Source: Zhengitettix transpicula (lineage: Eukaryota > Arthropoda > Insecta > Orthoptera > Tetrigidae). Taken from it: a stretch of 64,000 nt of DNA. The stretch is from assembly GCA_037074705.1 (NCBI GenBank), contig CM073590.1, forward strand, positions 44,552,395 through 44,616,394. Reading direction: 5' to 3'. This document shows, in pieces, positions 24,649 through 35,385 of this stretch (the stretch's first letter is position 1; every line of letters starts with the position of its first letter). Made by a program: the position numbers and the translations under genes. The notes under the pieces are model-generated. The model made no database searches and was not told the DNA's origin. It worked only from the letters and a program-made list of their open reading frames with translations.

Positions 24649-25350
24649 ATGTCAGATCTCACGTTAGACGCGTCGATTAGAGTTTGGGTTTTCCTGCCAA
24701 TTATTTTAATCGTTTTCTTCGTAGGAATTGTGAGGTACTATTTAAATATATTATTATCATCTCAAGTCGTAAATTTAATACATGTGAAAAATAATCACGC
24801 TTTAATCAGAGCTAAATTACTTCGTGAAAACGGTGATTATTTACAAAAAAGCGCATTCTTAATGAGGAAACATTACTTCAATAATAGTGAGACTGGTTGC
24901 TTGATGAGGAAGGCAAGAACAAGTATTGCAGCTGCTAACGATCCTATTATGATGTTGGATGCATTTAAAAGAAATATTTCACATGCAATTCCAATGTTGC
25001 TAATTGGTGAATTCATCAATTGGTTTTTTTCTGGTTATGTCACTACAAAGGTACCATTTCCTTTAACTTTGCTGTTTAAACGAATGCTTCAAAGAGGAGT
25101 GCAGGTTTCTCAATTAAATGCAATGTGGATTTCTTCTGTATCGTGGTATTTCTTATGCGTGTTCGGACTACAAAGCGTCTACAACTTAATATTGTCTACA
25201 AATTCAAATATCTCAGGTGATAGAACTCGTAAACCACAGGATGATACGTCATTTGATTATCAAACACTGTTTAAAATGGAATGGGAAGCTTTACAAATTA
25301 AAGAGCACAAATGGTTATTAGGAGAAAGAGCCGTGAAACTTTATGCTTAA
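24649..25350 (+). CDS. EMC3-like protein (ER membrane protein complex subunit 3), intronless
   Basis: EMC3 is the Oxa1-superfamily core of the ER membrane protein complex, which inserts tail-anchored and some multi-pass proteins. This 233-residue frame aligns along nearly its whole length: LDASIRVWVFLPII, RENGDYLQKSAFLMRKHYFN, the family signature FSGYVTTKVPFPLTL, SSVSWYFLCVFGL and EWEAL. Three membrane segments lie at about residues 12-28, 113-131 and 160-182. Human EMC3 has 261 residues; the shortfall is mainly at the C-terminus, which ends LLGERAVKLYA. Human Arg31 is kept as Arg29, but human Arg180 aligns with Gln175, and the Arg of PFPLTLRFK is Leu. With no introns and strong divergence, I infer a retrogene paralogue. 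The start is the first ATG. A possible core-promoter motif (ggtaacact) lies 30 bp upstream. Confidence 0.88.
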   Translation: MSDLTLDASIRVWVFLPIILIVFFVGIVRYYLNILLSSQVVNLIHVKNNHALIRAKLLRENGDYLQKSAFLMRKHYFNNSETGCLMRKARTSIAAANDPIMMLDAFKRNISHAIPMLLIGEFINWFFSGYVTTKVPFPLTLLFKRMLQRGVQVSQLNAMWISSVSWYFLCVFGLQSVYNLILSTNSNISGDRTRKPQDDTSFDYQTLFKMEWEALQIKEHKWLLGERAVKLYA

Positions 25351-25485
25351 AAGATTTTTTTTTTCTGTCGTGTTGGCACCAATGCTTAGCAACAATGTAA
25401 ACATGTCAGTGATGTGTAAGTAAACGTATGAAGTGCCGTCTATGTCTTTTAATTTTAATATCCAGATATAGTATATATTAACAAA
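25351..25485 (+). promoter_or_regulatory. EMC3-like to DRC7 spacer, probable DRC7 promoter
   Basis: Only 135 bp separate the EMC3-like stop codon from the DRC7 start. No aataaa or attaaa signal is present between them, so the EMC3-like transcript either uses a non-canonical site or ends inside DRC7 intron 1 (aaataaataa at about 25726). The spacer contains agcaac at 25388-25393, matching one half of an RFX X-box, the element that drives ciliary genes. The other half-site is not convincing. Confidence 0.35.
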
Positions 25486-25712
25486 ATGTCAAAATCAGTT
25501 ATTTTCGCAAGTACGAGTGAGGTTACACCAGGAAGTCAAGCGTCAACCATTGAATTTAATAGTACGCTGTCTGGTGAAGAGGAGCTCGAGGAAGAGGAGG
25601 CGGAAAAATATGAAGTAGTAGAAATAACTGGTGAAAGATTAAAAGAAATTTCAAATGAATTGGGGCTTATTAAGCTTTGTTGGCCAAAAGACGCCGTGAA
25701 AAATATTGAACA
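25486..25712 (+). CDS. DRC7: DRC7 coding exon 1 (N-terminus)
   Basis: DRC7 (CCDC135; lobo in Drosophila) is a transglutaminase-like subunit of the nexin-dynein regulatory complex, linking outer doublets in motile cilia and sperm flagella. This exon encodes a Ser/Thr-rich start, an acidic run (EEELEEEEAEKYE), and the helix ITGERLKEISNELGLIKLCW. The donor is aaca|gtaagt. It ends with two bases (CA), and the exon at 59525 supplies the G that completes Gln, giving the junction IEQ-RKFYPPSFRKN, which leads into the conserved DRC7 core. No other good exon lies between, so I join them across a 33.8 kb intron. The homology of the N-terminal residues alone is weak; the assignment rests on acidic character, order and phase. 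Confidence 0.65.
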
Positions 25713-25719
25713 GTAAGTA

Positions 25720-26782
25720 TGTGTATAAATAAATAAGGTTGATAAAGTTTTTATTTACTAATGTTCTTCGGGACAGAATTTGCGATATATTATTTGTCCT
25801 AGTTTATGAGCCTCATTTATTTATACAAAAACCAAATAGTAAGTTTAGATTATCCACAAATTTATTTTCATAAAAAATTAATATAAATTGAAATGGTTTT
25901 GTATAATTAATTTATTTAGCCTAGCTGAACACTACTAGTTGCGAGAACTTATAAAAATTTTATTATATAAATAAGATTATGTAACATCAACAATTAAATA
26001 TGAGCAGACTAATTCGTCACATCGTTGTTATAGGGCATACCTATAGAACTTAACAAGAAGTTTTCATGGGATGCACTTATTGATATGGCGATTATTGCGT
26101 TAATAATTGAGAACCGGATATCATAGCCTACGCATCTATGAAAATGTTTTCTCTGTTTTACAGAATAGTTAATTATTAAATGTCCCACAGCTTACTTAAA
26201 AATAAAATGGAAGTTGGAGGAGTAGGAAACGAATTCGAAATGAGGCATAGAATTTAGAGGAGGAAGAAAATACATAAATGTAAACAAAATTGTAGGAATG
26301 AGAGTCATAACAATGTATATTTACATATATTGAAGGCTCACGTTTCAAACTTTCGCGTTGTACCGGTGAAAATTATATGGGTTTCACGTTAAAATATTTC
26401 AGCTATTTTTTGATTGTACGGTCGTATGCACTAATTATTTAGTTTTGATCGCAGACTGCAATTTAATTGTAATTCCCCGGCAGTTTTTACTAATATGTCG
26501 GCAATGCCCCTTTTATCAATTCTCTCAGTAACCATACTGTGTTAAGAGTTTTTGGACCATCCTGCAGCAATCGATAAAGGAGGGAAATACGAATATCTCG
26601 AAGGCTAAATTGCTCTAGCGCTTTCAGTAATTTATCTATTGATGAACCACTTATATACACAATCATTGTAATTGGGCAAAGTCTCTTCTGGGTACAGCGT
26701 ACATTTAATACTGCCACGTTATTTGCTGCTGCAAGGATTAATGAATCGTGTGTACGTTGATTTTAAATTAGCAATGAATGCA
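25720..26782. other. DRC7 intron, unassigned
   Basis: No recognised feature. The short frame at 26490 on the minus strand has no recognisable motif. Confidence 0.5.
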
Positions 26783-26960
26783 TTAATGATAAGAAAATAG
26801 CGAAATGCAGACAAAAGAATTGATAATATAAAGACCACACAACGTGTCTGGAAACGTTGTGTGGTATTTGTATCATCACTTCTATTGTCTGTATTTGACT
26901 ATTTTTTCTTATTATTAATTTTCAAAATAGACGTGATTTTTTCATTTTAACAGTGTATTG
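26783..26960. repeat. Foldback repeat with near-perfect hairpin
   Basis: A left arm of about 62 bp (26783-26844) and a right arm (26855-26919) are inverse copies with few mismatches, around a 10-base loop (tgtctggaaa). The innermost stem is ccacacaacg/cgttgtgtgg. The right flank (aattttcaaaatagacgtga, then ttttttcattttaac) is shared with the copy ending near 36628. Confidence 0.85.
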
Positions 26961-28045
26961 TTGAATTGGAACAGTTAGGTATTCAGTGAACTCCAATGAA
27001 ACTGGTATTTCTATAATTTAATAGAGAAATGGCATTAAGGATCGAATATTGTCTATGAAAGACAAGGATGAACAAATCGTATTTAGCACAATATTTTATG
27101 ACCCAAGCATTATTTGCGGAACTACAACGTCTCCGACATTCCCGAAGGTATTCAACAGCTATTCGTGGACGGAAGTAACAATGGTACGATTCCAATTATA
27201 CGCTTATTCGCTCATATTTGTCATCTCTTGGTTTGGTAAAAACGAATTAGTAAATTTTTACCTATAAAATATTTCGACCATTATTTCCTTATTATTTTTT
27301 ACTGAACGAATGCTATAATGCAAAAACATGGCATATTTCACGGCGAAGACAACCTTAATTAGTTTTTACTGCATTTATGCTTTTACCTCCAAGATTCGCT
27401 CACACTGACAATACGATCAAGAAAGAACTCGCTTGATGTACCCTCGACAGCACTGTCCAGTTGACGTGATAGTGTAATCGCAAATATTGAGACTACTATG
27501 GCCGGCATTGAGGTAACTACAAGGTTTACTGCTGTCATCGGTAAAAGTAAAAATGAAAAAAAAAATTGGATCAGAGAATTGACCAAAAGAAATAGAATTT
27601 ATATTTCAGAAAGATTAGGCTGGCCAGTATTTTTCCATTTTCTATCGTGGGAGAACTCTCAAAAATCAAAGGAGACATTGCGATAGTAAATCTAAGGTTA
27701 CCTATACGATGATAGGTTTTGTGACTATTGAAATCATGACTGCAGCTATCTCGGAAAATTTCGCCGCTTAAATGTGGCTTTATGGCTTCGTGGGTTACAG
27801 GCCAGGACTCTTAGAATTTACATTCACACTCCGTATCTCGTGTCATTGCCCACTACAACTACGAGTATCAATTAGTCTATCCTACTTTTCACAAGTGCGG
27901 GATTAGTTCGATACTTCTCTCGGCGGCTTGCAGTCTATAGATGTATGTCATTACTGCCAGTATACATTTGACAAATACTCGTTCATGACTTAAGCACTAA
28001 CTTGACTTGAATATTATAACGATCTTGGCCTTTCATTATTATTTC
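26961..28045. other. DRC7 intron, unassigned
   Basis: Mixed AT-rich sequence without recognisable genes. An open frame at 27498-27686 begins with ATG, but its product resembles nothing I know. Confidence 0.4.
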
Positions 28046-29877
28046 ACTAGCTGGGTGCCCGGCGTTGCCCGAGATGTCATTTATTTATAACCATCCATAT
28101 GACTCCAATTTTGGTTACTTTTGTGCTATTTTTATGTAAAGCTCCTCGAACCCTATCCCTAAATGTGCTCACCTCCCATGCCGAAGGGGGATGAAGTCAT
28201 TGACTAAATATATCGGCCGTTTTTACATGTTAGAAGATGACCACCCCCACAAATATGCGATAATGAAAAAGAATGTATTCCACGCAAAAATCGGCCGATT
28301 ACATTCTCTGAAAATTTATTCCCCCGCCCAACACCTCCCAAACCCGTCGCATTACCCAGGTTGTCACAATTACATTCAGCGACATTCATAGTCTCGGAAT
28401 TGATTCGAATCTCGGTTGTTTGTGCGGGATTTTATTTAACGTACCTCCACCCCACCCCTAAGCTTGCTCCCCTCACAGGGGTTAACTTATACACAAACAA
28501 CATCGGTATAAATACTATCAAAGTAATTAACCCCAGGAAATAATTATCGCACATATCGACCGTTTAACATGTTTGAAATTTTTCACCCCCGACCACTCCC
28601 GCTTCGGGGACTTAAACGGTCAGGTTTAATGTCATAATGAAACTCAGTAACAATCCCGATAGTTTCTGGTTTCTTTTTATGTAATGCTACTTCACGCCCA
28701 CCCTTATGAGTCCGAAAGGGGTTGAAATTATACACAGAGAACATGTAGGGAAATTTTATTGATCTAATTCATCCCGAAATATATTTAATTGACGCAAAAA
28801 ACAGCCGGTCAACTCATCCCAACCCAGCCGATACCCGCGCGTTGTCCAGATTGTCATAAATAAATTCAGCGACATCCATTACCTTCGATTTGACTCGAAT
28901 CTCGGTTGTTTTCCCGTTATTTTCCAGAAAATTAATTAAACTCAGTGACAATCCCGATAGTTTCTTTTTATGTAATGCTACTTCACGCCCACCCTTAAGG
29001 GTGCACCCTTATGAGTCCGAAAGGAGTTGAAATTATTCAGAGAGAACTTGTAGGGAAATTTTATTAATCTAATTCATCCCGAAATATATTTAATCGACGC
29101 AAAAAACAGTCGGTAACTCATCCCAACCCAGCCGATACCCGCGCGTTGTCCAGATTGTCATAAATAAATTCAGGGACATCCATGACCTTCAATTTGACTC
29201 GAATCTCGGTTCTTTTCCCGTTATTTTCAAGGAAATCCCCTCCAGCCCCACCCCTATCATGCCTACAAACAACAGTAGAAATACTATCAACGTCAATGGT
29301 CCCGGCATTTATTTACTCCACGCTAATATCGATGATTTCACATGTTAGAAAATTTCCATCCCATCCACTCCCGCCCCTTGGGGCTAAACGGGTAATTTGA
29401 TGCTATAATTGAACTGGATGACATCCATAACCTTGGATTTGACTCCAATCTCGGTTGTATTCGTGTTATTTTATTGCAGCGTTCCTCCACCCAACACCTA
29501 AAAGTGCTCTACTGATAATCCCGACCCGCTTCTGGGGGTGGTAGACGCGTCTCACCCCAACAGTCGGTAGAAACACTATTAATATCTGTGACCCCTAGAA
29601 ATATTTATCCGACTGAAATATCGACGGTTTTAGTATGTTTAAATATTTCCACCCCCCTCCACCCCTGCTTCTGGGGGTGGTAGACGCGTGTCACCCCGAC
29701 AGTGTTTGTTTCCTGGTCGCAAGGAATACGTGTACGAAAAAATTTGGTGAAATTTTCTCCAGCGGTGTAGATTTGTATAACGAACATACAAATATACAAA
29801 CATACAAATATACAAACATACAAATATACAAACATAAAAACATACAAACATACATACACTCATTTTTATTTATAAGA
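28046..29877 (+). repeat. Monomer array 1 with head and tail
   Basis: Begins with the head actagctgggtgcccggcg and ends with a run of cataca/caaata units, then cactcatttttatttataag. Between lie diverged 280-300 bp monomers of two kinds. One carries gggttaacttatacacaaac and the C-rich box cacccccgaccactcccgc. The other carries gagaacatgtagggaaattt and gatacccgcgcgttgtccag. A segment at 28651-28948 is repeated at 28949-29235 with few changes. No coding sequence. The head resembles the gatacccgcgcgttgtccag module, so the array seems to begin inside a monomer. Confidence 0.8.
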
Positions 29878-30265
29878 TTAAGTGTAATAATCATTCATAT
29901 TAAGCCCTTTCGTTCTGGTAGAAAAGTGATTATTAATGGATTGATTTATTTGGTTTAGGATTTCGAGAACAATTGTTCGAATAATGTAGTTTACGTGGAT
30001 AATATTTTCATTGAAGTTGTAGTAAACTAAATTATAAACTACGTTAGCATGTAGAGTTTTTGTTACATTTATTTGTCCGTGATTATTTGTTGCTTTATTT
30101 CTTCACAATAATACAACTTCAATTACGGAATAAATGTAAAATTATGTTTATAACAATTTATAATATAAAAACTTTTTAAAAGAGTATAAAAAGCAATGGT
30201 TCTGAAACACTTTTATTTTTCATTATACGTCGTTATTAATGGAAACAACATAGGTTAAAATAGTA
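29878..30265. other. Spacer between arrays 1 and 2
   Basis: AT-rich, no recognised feature. Confidence 0.5.
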
Positions 30266-30267
30266 TG

Positions 30268-31846
30268 AACAACACCACCCCTAAATCTGCTACTTTCCCG
30301 TGGTGGAAAGGGTTGAATTTTTACTCATATCACATCGGTAGAAACAATATCAATCTAGTTTACCCATAAACACATAACATTTCGGCAGTTTTAGAATAAT
30401 AGACAATTCTCACCCCCAGCCCTAAGCAAGCTCACCACTAATGTCTAAAGGGATTTGTATTTTCAACAACATCTGTTGAAATAGTATTCACGTAATTCTC
30501 CTCCAAGAACGCGCAAGAACTGACTATTTATCTTCCCTTCCAACCCCCACCCTTTCGGGTTAAAGGGGAAATTAAAAATATTTATCCGAAGTAAACTCAC
30601 TGACATCCATAACCATCGATTTGACTCCAAACTCGGTTGTATTCGCGTTATTTTTCTGTAAAGCAACTCCACCCCAAACCCTAAGGGTGCCCTTTTCCCA
30701 GGGCGTAGGAGATGAATATTATATTCAGATAACATCGGTAGAAACACAATCAATATCTTCGACCCCGAAAATATTTATCCAAATCTAATACCTGCAGTTT
30801 TAGCATGTTTAAGTATTTCAACCCCCGTCCACTCCCGCTTCTGGGGTTGGTAGACGCTTCTCACCCCGACAGTGTTTGTTACCTGGTCGCATAGAACCCG
30901 TGTACGAAATTTGGTGAATTTTGCTCCATCGGTGTAGATTTGTATTCTCCACCCCAAACGCTAGGGGTGTTCTTTCCCCAGGCTGTAGAGGTTGAAAATT
31001 ATATTCAGATATCATCAGTGGAAAGACTATAAATATCTTTGACCCCTAAAAATATTTATCCGACTGAAATATCGACTGTTTTAGCATGTTTAAATATTTC
31101 CACCCCCGTCCATCCCCGCTTCTGGGGTTGGTAGACGCGTCTCACCCCGACAGTTTGTATTCCTGGTCGCAAAGAACCCGTGTACGAAATTTGGTGAAAT
31201 TTGCTCCAGCGGTGTAGATTTGTACTCTCCACCCCAAACGCTAGGGGTGCTCTTTCCCCAGGGTGTAGAGGTTGAAAATTATATTCAGATATCATCAGTG
31301 GAAAGACTATAAATATCTTTGACCTCTAAAAATATTTATCTGACTAAAATATCGACTGGTTTAGCATGTTCAAATATTTCCACCCCCGTCCACCCCCGCT
31401 TCAGGGGATGGTAGGCGCGTCTCACCCCAACAGTGTTGTTTTCCTGGTTGCAAAGAACACGTGTACGAAATTTGGTGAAATTTGATCCACCGGTATAGAT
31501 TTGTATTCTCCACCCCAAATTCTAAGGGTGCCCTTTTCCCAGGGTGTAGGGGATGAAAATTATATTCAGAAAACATCGGTAGAAACACCATAAATATCTT
31601 GGATCCCTAAAAATTATTATCCGACTAAAATATTGGCTGTTTTAGCATGTTTAAATATTTCAACCCCCGTGCACCCCCGCTTCTGGGGGTGGTAGACATG
31701 TCTCACCCCGACAGTGTTTGTTTCCTGGTCGTAAAGAACACGTGTACGAAATTTGGTGAAATTTGCTCTACCGGTGTAGATTTGTATAACGAACATACAA
31801 ATATACAAACATACAAACATACATACACTCTCTTTTATTTATAAGA
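30268..31846 (+). repeat. Monomer array 2, homogenised 280 bp units
   Basis: No head is present. The first part is diverged. From about 30665, four units are alike, each with ctccaccccaaa, then aaaatatttatccga, then ttttagcatgttt, then a C-rich box, then ctcaccccgacag, then gtgtacgaaatttggtgaaa. The tctccacccca box recurs at 30945, 31225 and 31506, a period of 280-281 bp. The array ends with the same cataca/caaata tail and ttttatttataaga as array 1. Minus-strand frames of 60-80 residues recur once per unit; they are a by-product of repetition. Confidence 0.85.
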
Positions 31847-31849
31847 TAC

Positions 31850-34361
31850 ATATCATAGTTGACAACTTTTATATTACACTATGTTATTTCCTAAATGAGG
31901 CTCTCGAATGCGAAAAATTTTAATTCCACCTGCAGCCGCGCGTTGTCTAATAATCTCGAAGTACCGCCATTTCTCTCATATTTGATGTCTCACTTTCGTC
32001 CCCCACAATGGAAGGTGTACGTATATTAAGAATCCTGTAATATCTATTACATGTTTCCGTAACTACTAACATGTTTTCCCAGAGCATACTTGGAACTTCA
32101 ATTTTGTTTCATTTTAATCTTTCGACTTGACTGTTTGATTACGGTCATCGGTCCCAGAATTCATTTTTCTGACTTCATGACACTTCCAGAAATTATGAAA
32201 ATGCTATATGAAAATCATAATTTTTTGCTATCCAACCCATATCTTTGCCCTTTCCAACTTACTTTGTGAAACACTTCTTTCAGTGTCGTGGACAATTTGA
32301 GTGAAATCGAGTCTCTTTGTTATAACCCTATACTTATTTTGAACTTCAGCGTTATTTGTCTTTAAATATACTAATACAGTTACTTCCATCTACGTTTTTA
32401 TATTTAGCTTTTTGACGCAATGTTCTATGTAATTTACTTCTGAGTATCTTTCTTTAGGAGAATGGTTTCTCGAGGTCTGTAAATGTATGTAATATGCCAC
32501 AGCATTCGATATTATTTGGTTCTACCTGTTACTTATATAGCTACTTGGTTAAACCATGTATTATAACAACGTATTAATCCTGGTAATTTATTTGAATAAC
32601 TTAATTGAGGGGATCTTTTTATTCCGCTGGGAAATAATGAATTACATTGTTTCACTAGAAACACATGTTTGCTTGATTACATGTGCGCACATTTTGAGTG
32701 ACATACATGTGTCTCGTATTGCTTCAGATCAGCGTGATAATGTAAAGCATTTTGTGAAAAATATGATTGTATCCACCCGATATTTGTTTTTCTTCTTTTA
32801 ACTTAAGGATATTTCCTTGATGAACTGTACTCGCTTTTAAGTAATATTATTTACGATTACATTTATTCGCCATTTATCTTTCCTAAGACATGTATGTATG
32901 TTTTTTTCCTGCGCCTCCTGTTCTAAAAGTTTCAGATTTGCTGTTCCTTATTTTCTTGAATAGTACACATTAATTCCGTTCATACGCCAAAGGACATCTT
33001 GTTCCTCTCCGTATGTACTCTATACAACTACATACCATTTGTCATAAGCACCTAGCTTGTATTCTATATGTTCTTTCCGTTTGTTAGTGCAATTAGAGTA
33101 TATTCATTTCTGTCATTAGATGTAAAAGTTTCCGAACTGAAAGTGCTGATTTCGCCTTCAAAATATTTGACTCGTGTTTGTATATAACAATATTCTTTAG
33201 GAAATAACGCCGGAAACTTTTCGGCATCGGTGAGTTCATGATCCACTGCGATTGCGCTCGAACTACTTCAATGGCGTCAAACCGTCTTCCTTCGAGTGGA
33301 TTTTCAAAGTTTAGAAAAATGTAAAAAAAAATCAGGACGGAGGATGCACTATTGAGCCATGATGAGTATCCGTTCTTTTACTCTGCTTCTCATAGTTTCC
33401 ATCTGCCTGTAAATGTACCGTTGACGGTCCGAACACATTCGCATTACTCGTCAAATAAGAAAGAAAATATCGACAATGACTTATTTTTCCTGCTACTTTC
33501 GTACAGTTTTATCGGTTTTCGAAGAGAAAGGGATATTCTATAGTGAAGACTGCAATTTTTCAAGGTTTTACCTGCACACCCTAGGTTTATCGCCGTTAAT
33601 AAGATCCTGGCCAGAAAGTTAGGTGTCATTTTCAGCGTCATCAACCCATATTTTATTTGCATTATTTCGCAGGTCGTGAAACAAGACACGAGAAAAAAAC
33701 TTTATTGTAATGGACGATTCAAAATTATAGAGTATACTCTCAACATGAGTACCATTTTTAATTCGACAACCATTCATATGAAAAACCTATATCCTGCCAC
33801 AGACGAATTAAATGGTTCCTGGTTATTGAATTGAATCCAATGCTGGAACATTGTAGATCTTGAAGAGTAGCCAGCATAGGAGCTACATACCTTTCATTTG
33901 TCCACGAAGGTAGAAGTCAGAAGAGTAAGATGTGGGACGTCTCAGGCTATGAATAAGCTCGTATTTCCCACATCTTCTAATCCGTCGTCCTGGAATTGAG
34001 ACATTCAGGTGCCTCCTACAAATGAAAGGGAGTTGCAGCATCGTCTTGCATAGAAATGAAATCATTCTGCTCTTAACAGCTTTGTGACATCCAGATACGA
34101 AATTTCAAATACAAACTTATCCGCTAAAACGAAAGACCAATCAACTTTGCACAGAAGTGGAGCAAAAATATTCAACTTCGTTGTTTCTTTTATGCTCGAT
34201 AGACACATTAGTGTTTTCGCTGTCCTCAAATTCTGATAAGTTCCAAGTTTACTGCTTCCCTTTTTTCATTGACTTCTCGAAGTTCCTTTATGAAAGTAGC
34301 TCGAATGCGCGTAACATTTTCATCTGATGTGCGAGAATGACCACTGCTTTTCCCTTGCATA
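31850..34361. other. DRC7 intron, unassigned
   Basis: Moderately AT-rich with scattered short frames; none resembles a known protein. No repeats recognised apart from short homopolymers. Confidence 0.45.
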
Positions 34362-34363
34362 TA

Positions 34364-35383
34364 CCACTGTGATCAAAAAGTAAGGTGAAATTGTCATTTA
34401 AAACTCCCGGGTATTAGGAAGGAAGGTAAATTTTTTTTCCTAGTTTGGTAGGACTGTGTATAATATTTGCCAAGCGTCTCTTTGTTAAAAGCTTTAATTA
34501 TCTCCGAGTTACACGTGTTTTTGTAAACAACCAAAAGTGAATTTTTCGATTTTTGCAATGGGTGATTTTGTTGAGCAAAGAACTTGCATCAAATTTTGTT
34601 TGCGGAACGAATATTCTTGTACAGACATGTTGAAAATGTTGCGGAAGGCCTTTGGTGATCAAACTATGACACAAAAAAAACGTTTATAAGTGGTACAACG
34701 AGTTCAAAGAGGGCCGAGAACGTGTTGAAGACGAACCGCGCTCTGGACGACTATCAACGTCTGCCGACGAGGGCCACGTCCAAAAAAACAAAGATTTGGT
34801 GCTTGAAAATCGTTGATGGACTATTACAGATCTCGATGATAGTGTTGGAATATCATTTGGCTCAGCCCAAACCATTTTGAAGAATGTTTTGAGTCTCAAA
34901 CGCGTCAAGTTGGTGCCAAAATCGCTCAATTTTTTGGAAAAAAAAGCGTCACGTTGATGTGTGTGAAACTTTGCTGTCTGACTATCAGGACCACTTGAAA
35001 TGCATCATTACTGGGGACGAGACTTGGATTTACGCATACGACTGTATTGGTTCTTTTGCCAAAAACTCGACTCATATCGTTCCGCAACCACCGTATTCGC
35101 CTGATTTGGCTCCGTGCGACTTCTGGCAATTCAGCAAACTCAAAAGACCAATTCGGGGACGCCGTTTTGACACGATTGAGGAGATAAAAACCGAATCGAA
35201 GAAGGTCTTGAAGGCTATACCGAAATAAGACTATTCCGACTGTTTCGAGGACTGGAAAAAGCGTTGGAAAAAGTGCGTTTTATCGGACGGGGATTACTTT
35301 GAAGGGGATGAAATTGATTTGGAAGAATAAATAAAGAATTTATATTTTATAAATAAATTCACCTTACTTTTTGTTCACAGTGG
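34364..35383 (+). mobile_element. mariner transposon, internally deleted
   Basis: Bounded by 26 bp terminal inverted repeats with one mismatch (left begins ccactgtgatcaaaaagtaa, right ends ttgttcacagtgg) and flanked by TA on both sides (34362-34363 and 35384-35385), the mariner target duplication. The length is 1020 bp, against about 1.3 kb for a complete element. The transposase inside is broken. Intact termini mean an active mariner of the same family could have mobilised it. Confidence 0.93.
34558..35330 (+). pseudogene. mariner transposase pseudogene
   Basis: Starts at the ATG of MGDFVEQRTCIKFCLRNEYS. A frame shift follows in an A run near 34673-34680. The next frame reads YKWYNEFKEGRERVEDEPRS and carries a stop at about 34815. 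CIITGDETWIYAYD holds the first catalytic Asp. A deletion then removes about 80 codons including the second catalytic Asp, and NSTHIVPQPPYSPDLAPCDF holds the third. Another in-frame TAA precedes DYSDCFEDWKKRW. It cannot make an active enzyme. Confidence 0.93.
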
Positions 35384-35385
35384 TA

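Noticed and set aside
27498..27686. Small gene starting with ATG (MAGIEVTTRFTAVIG)
   Set aside because: Sixty-two codons, no recognisable family, no promoter or conserved context; it lies in the large DRC7 intron.
30463..31820. Series of minus-strand frames of 60-96 codons with similar peptides (for example VRRVYQPQKRGWTGVEIF)
   Set aside because: They recur once per 280 bp repeat unit in different frames, and the similarity comes from the DNA repeat. There are no splice signals, no domain and no consistent start.
28046..31846. CRISPR-like or prokaryotic repeat array
   Set aside because: The repeats are 280-300 bp diverged monomers with no short direct repeats or spacers, within an insect intron.
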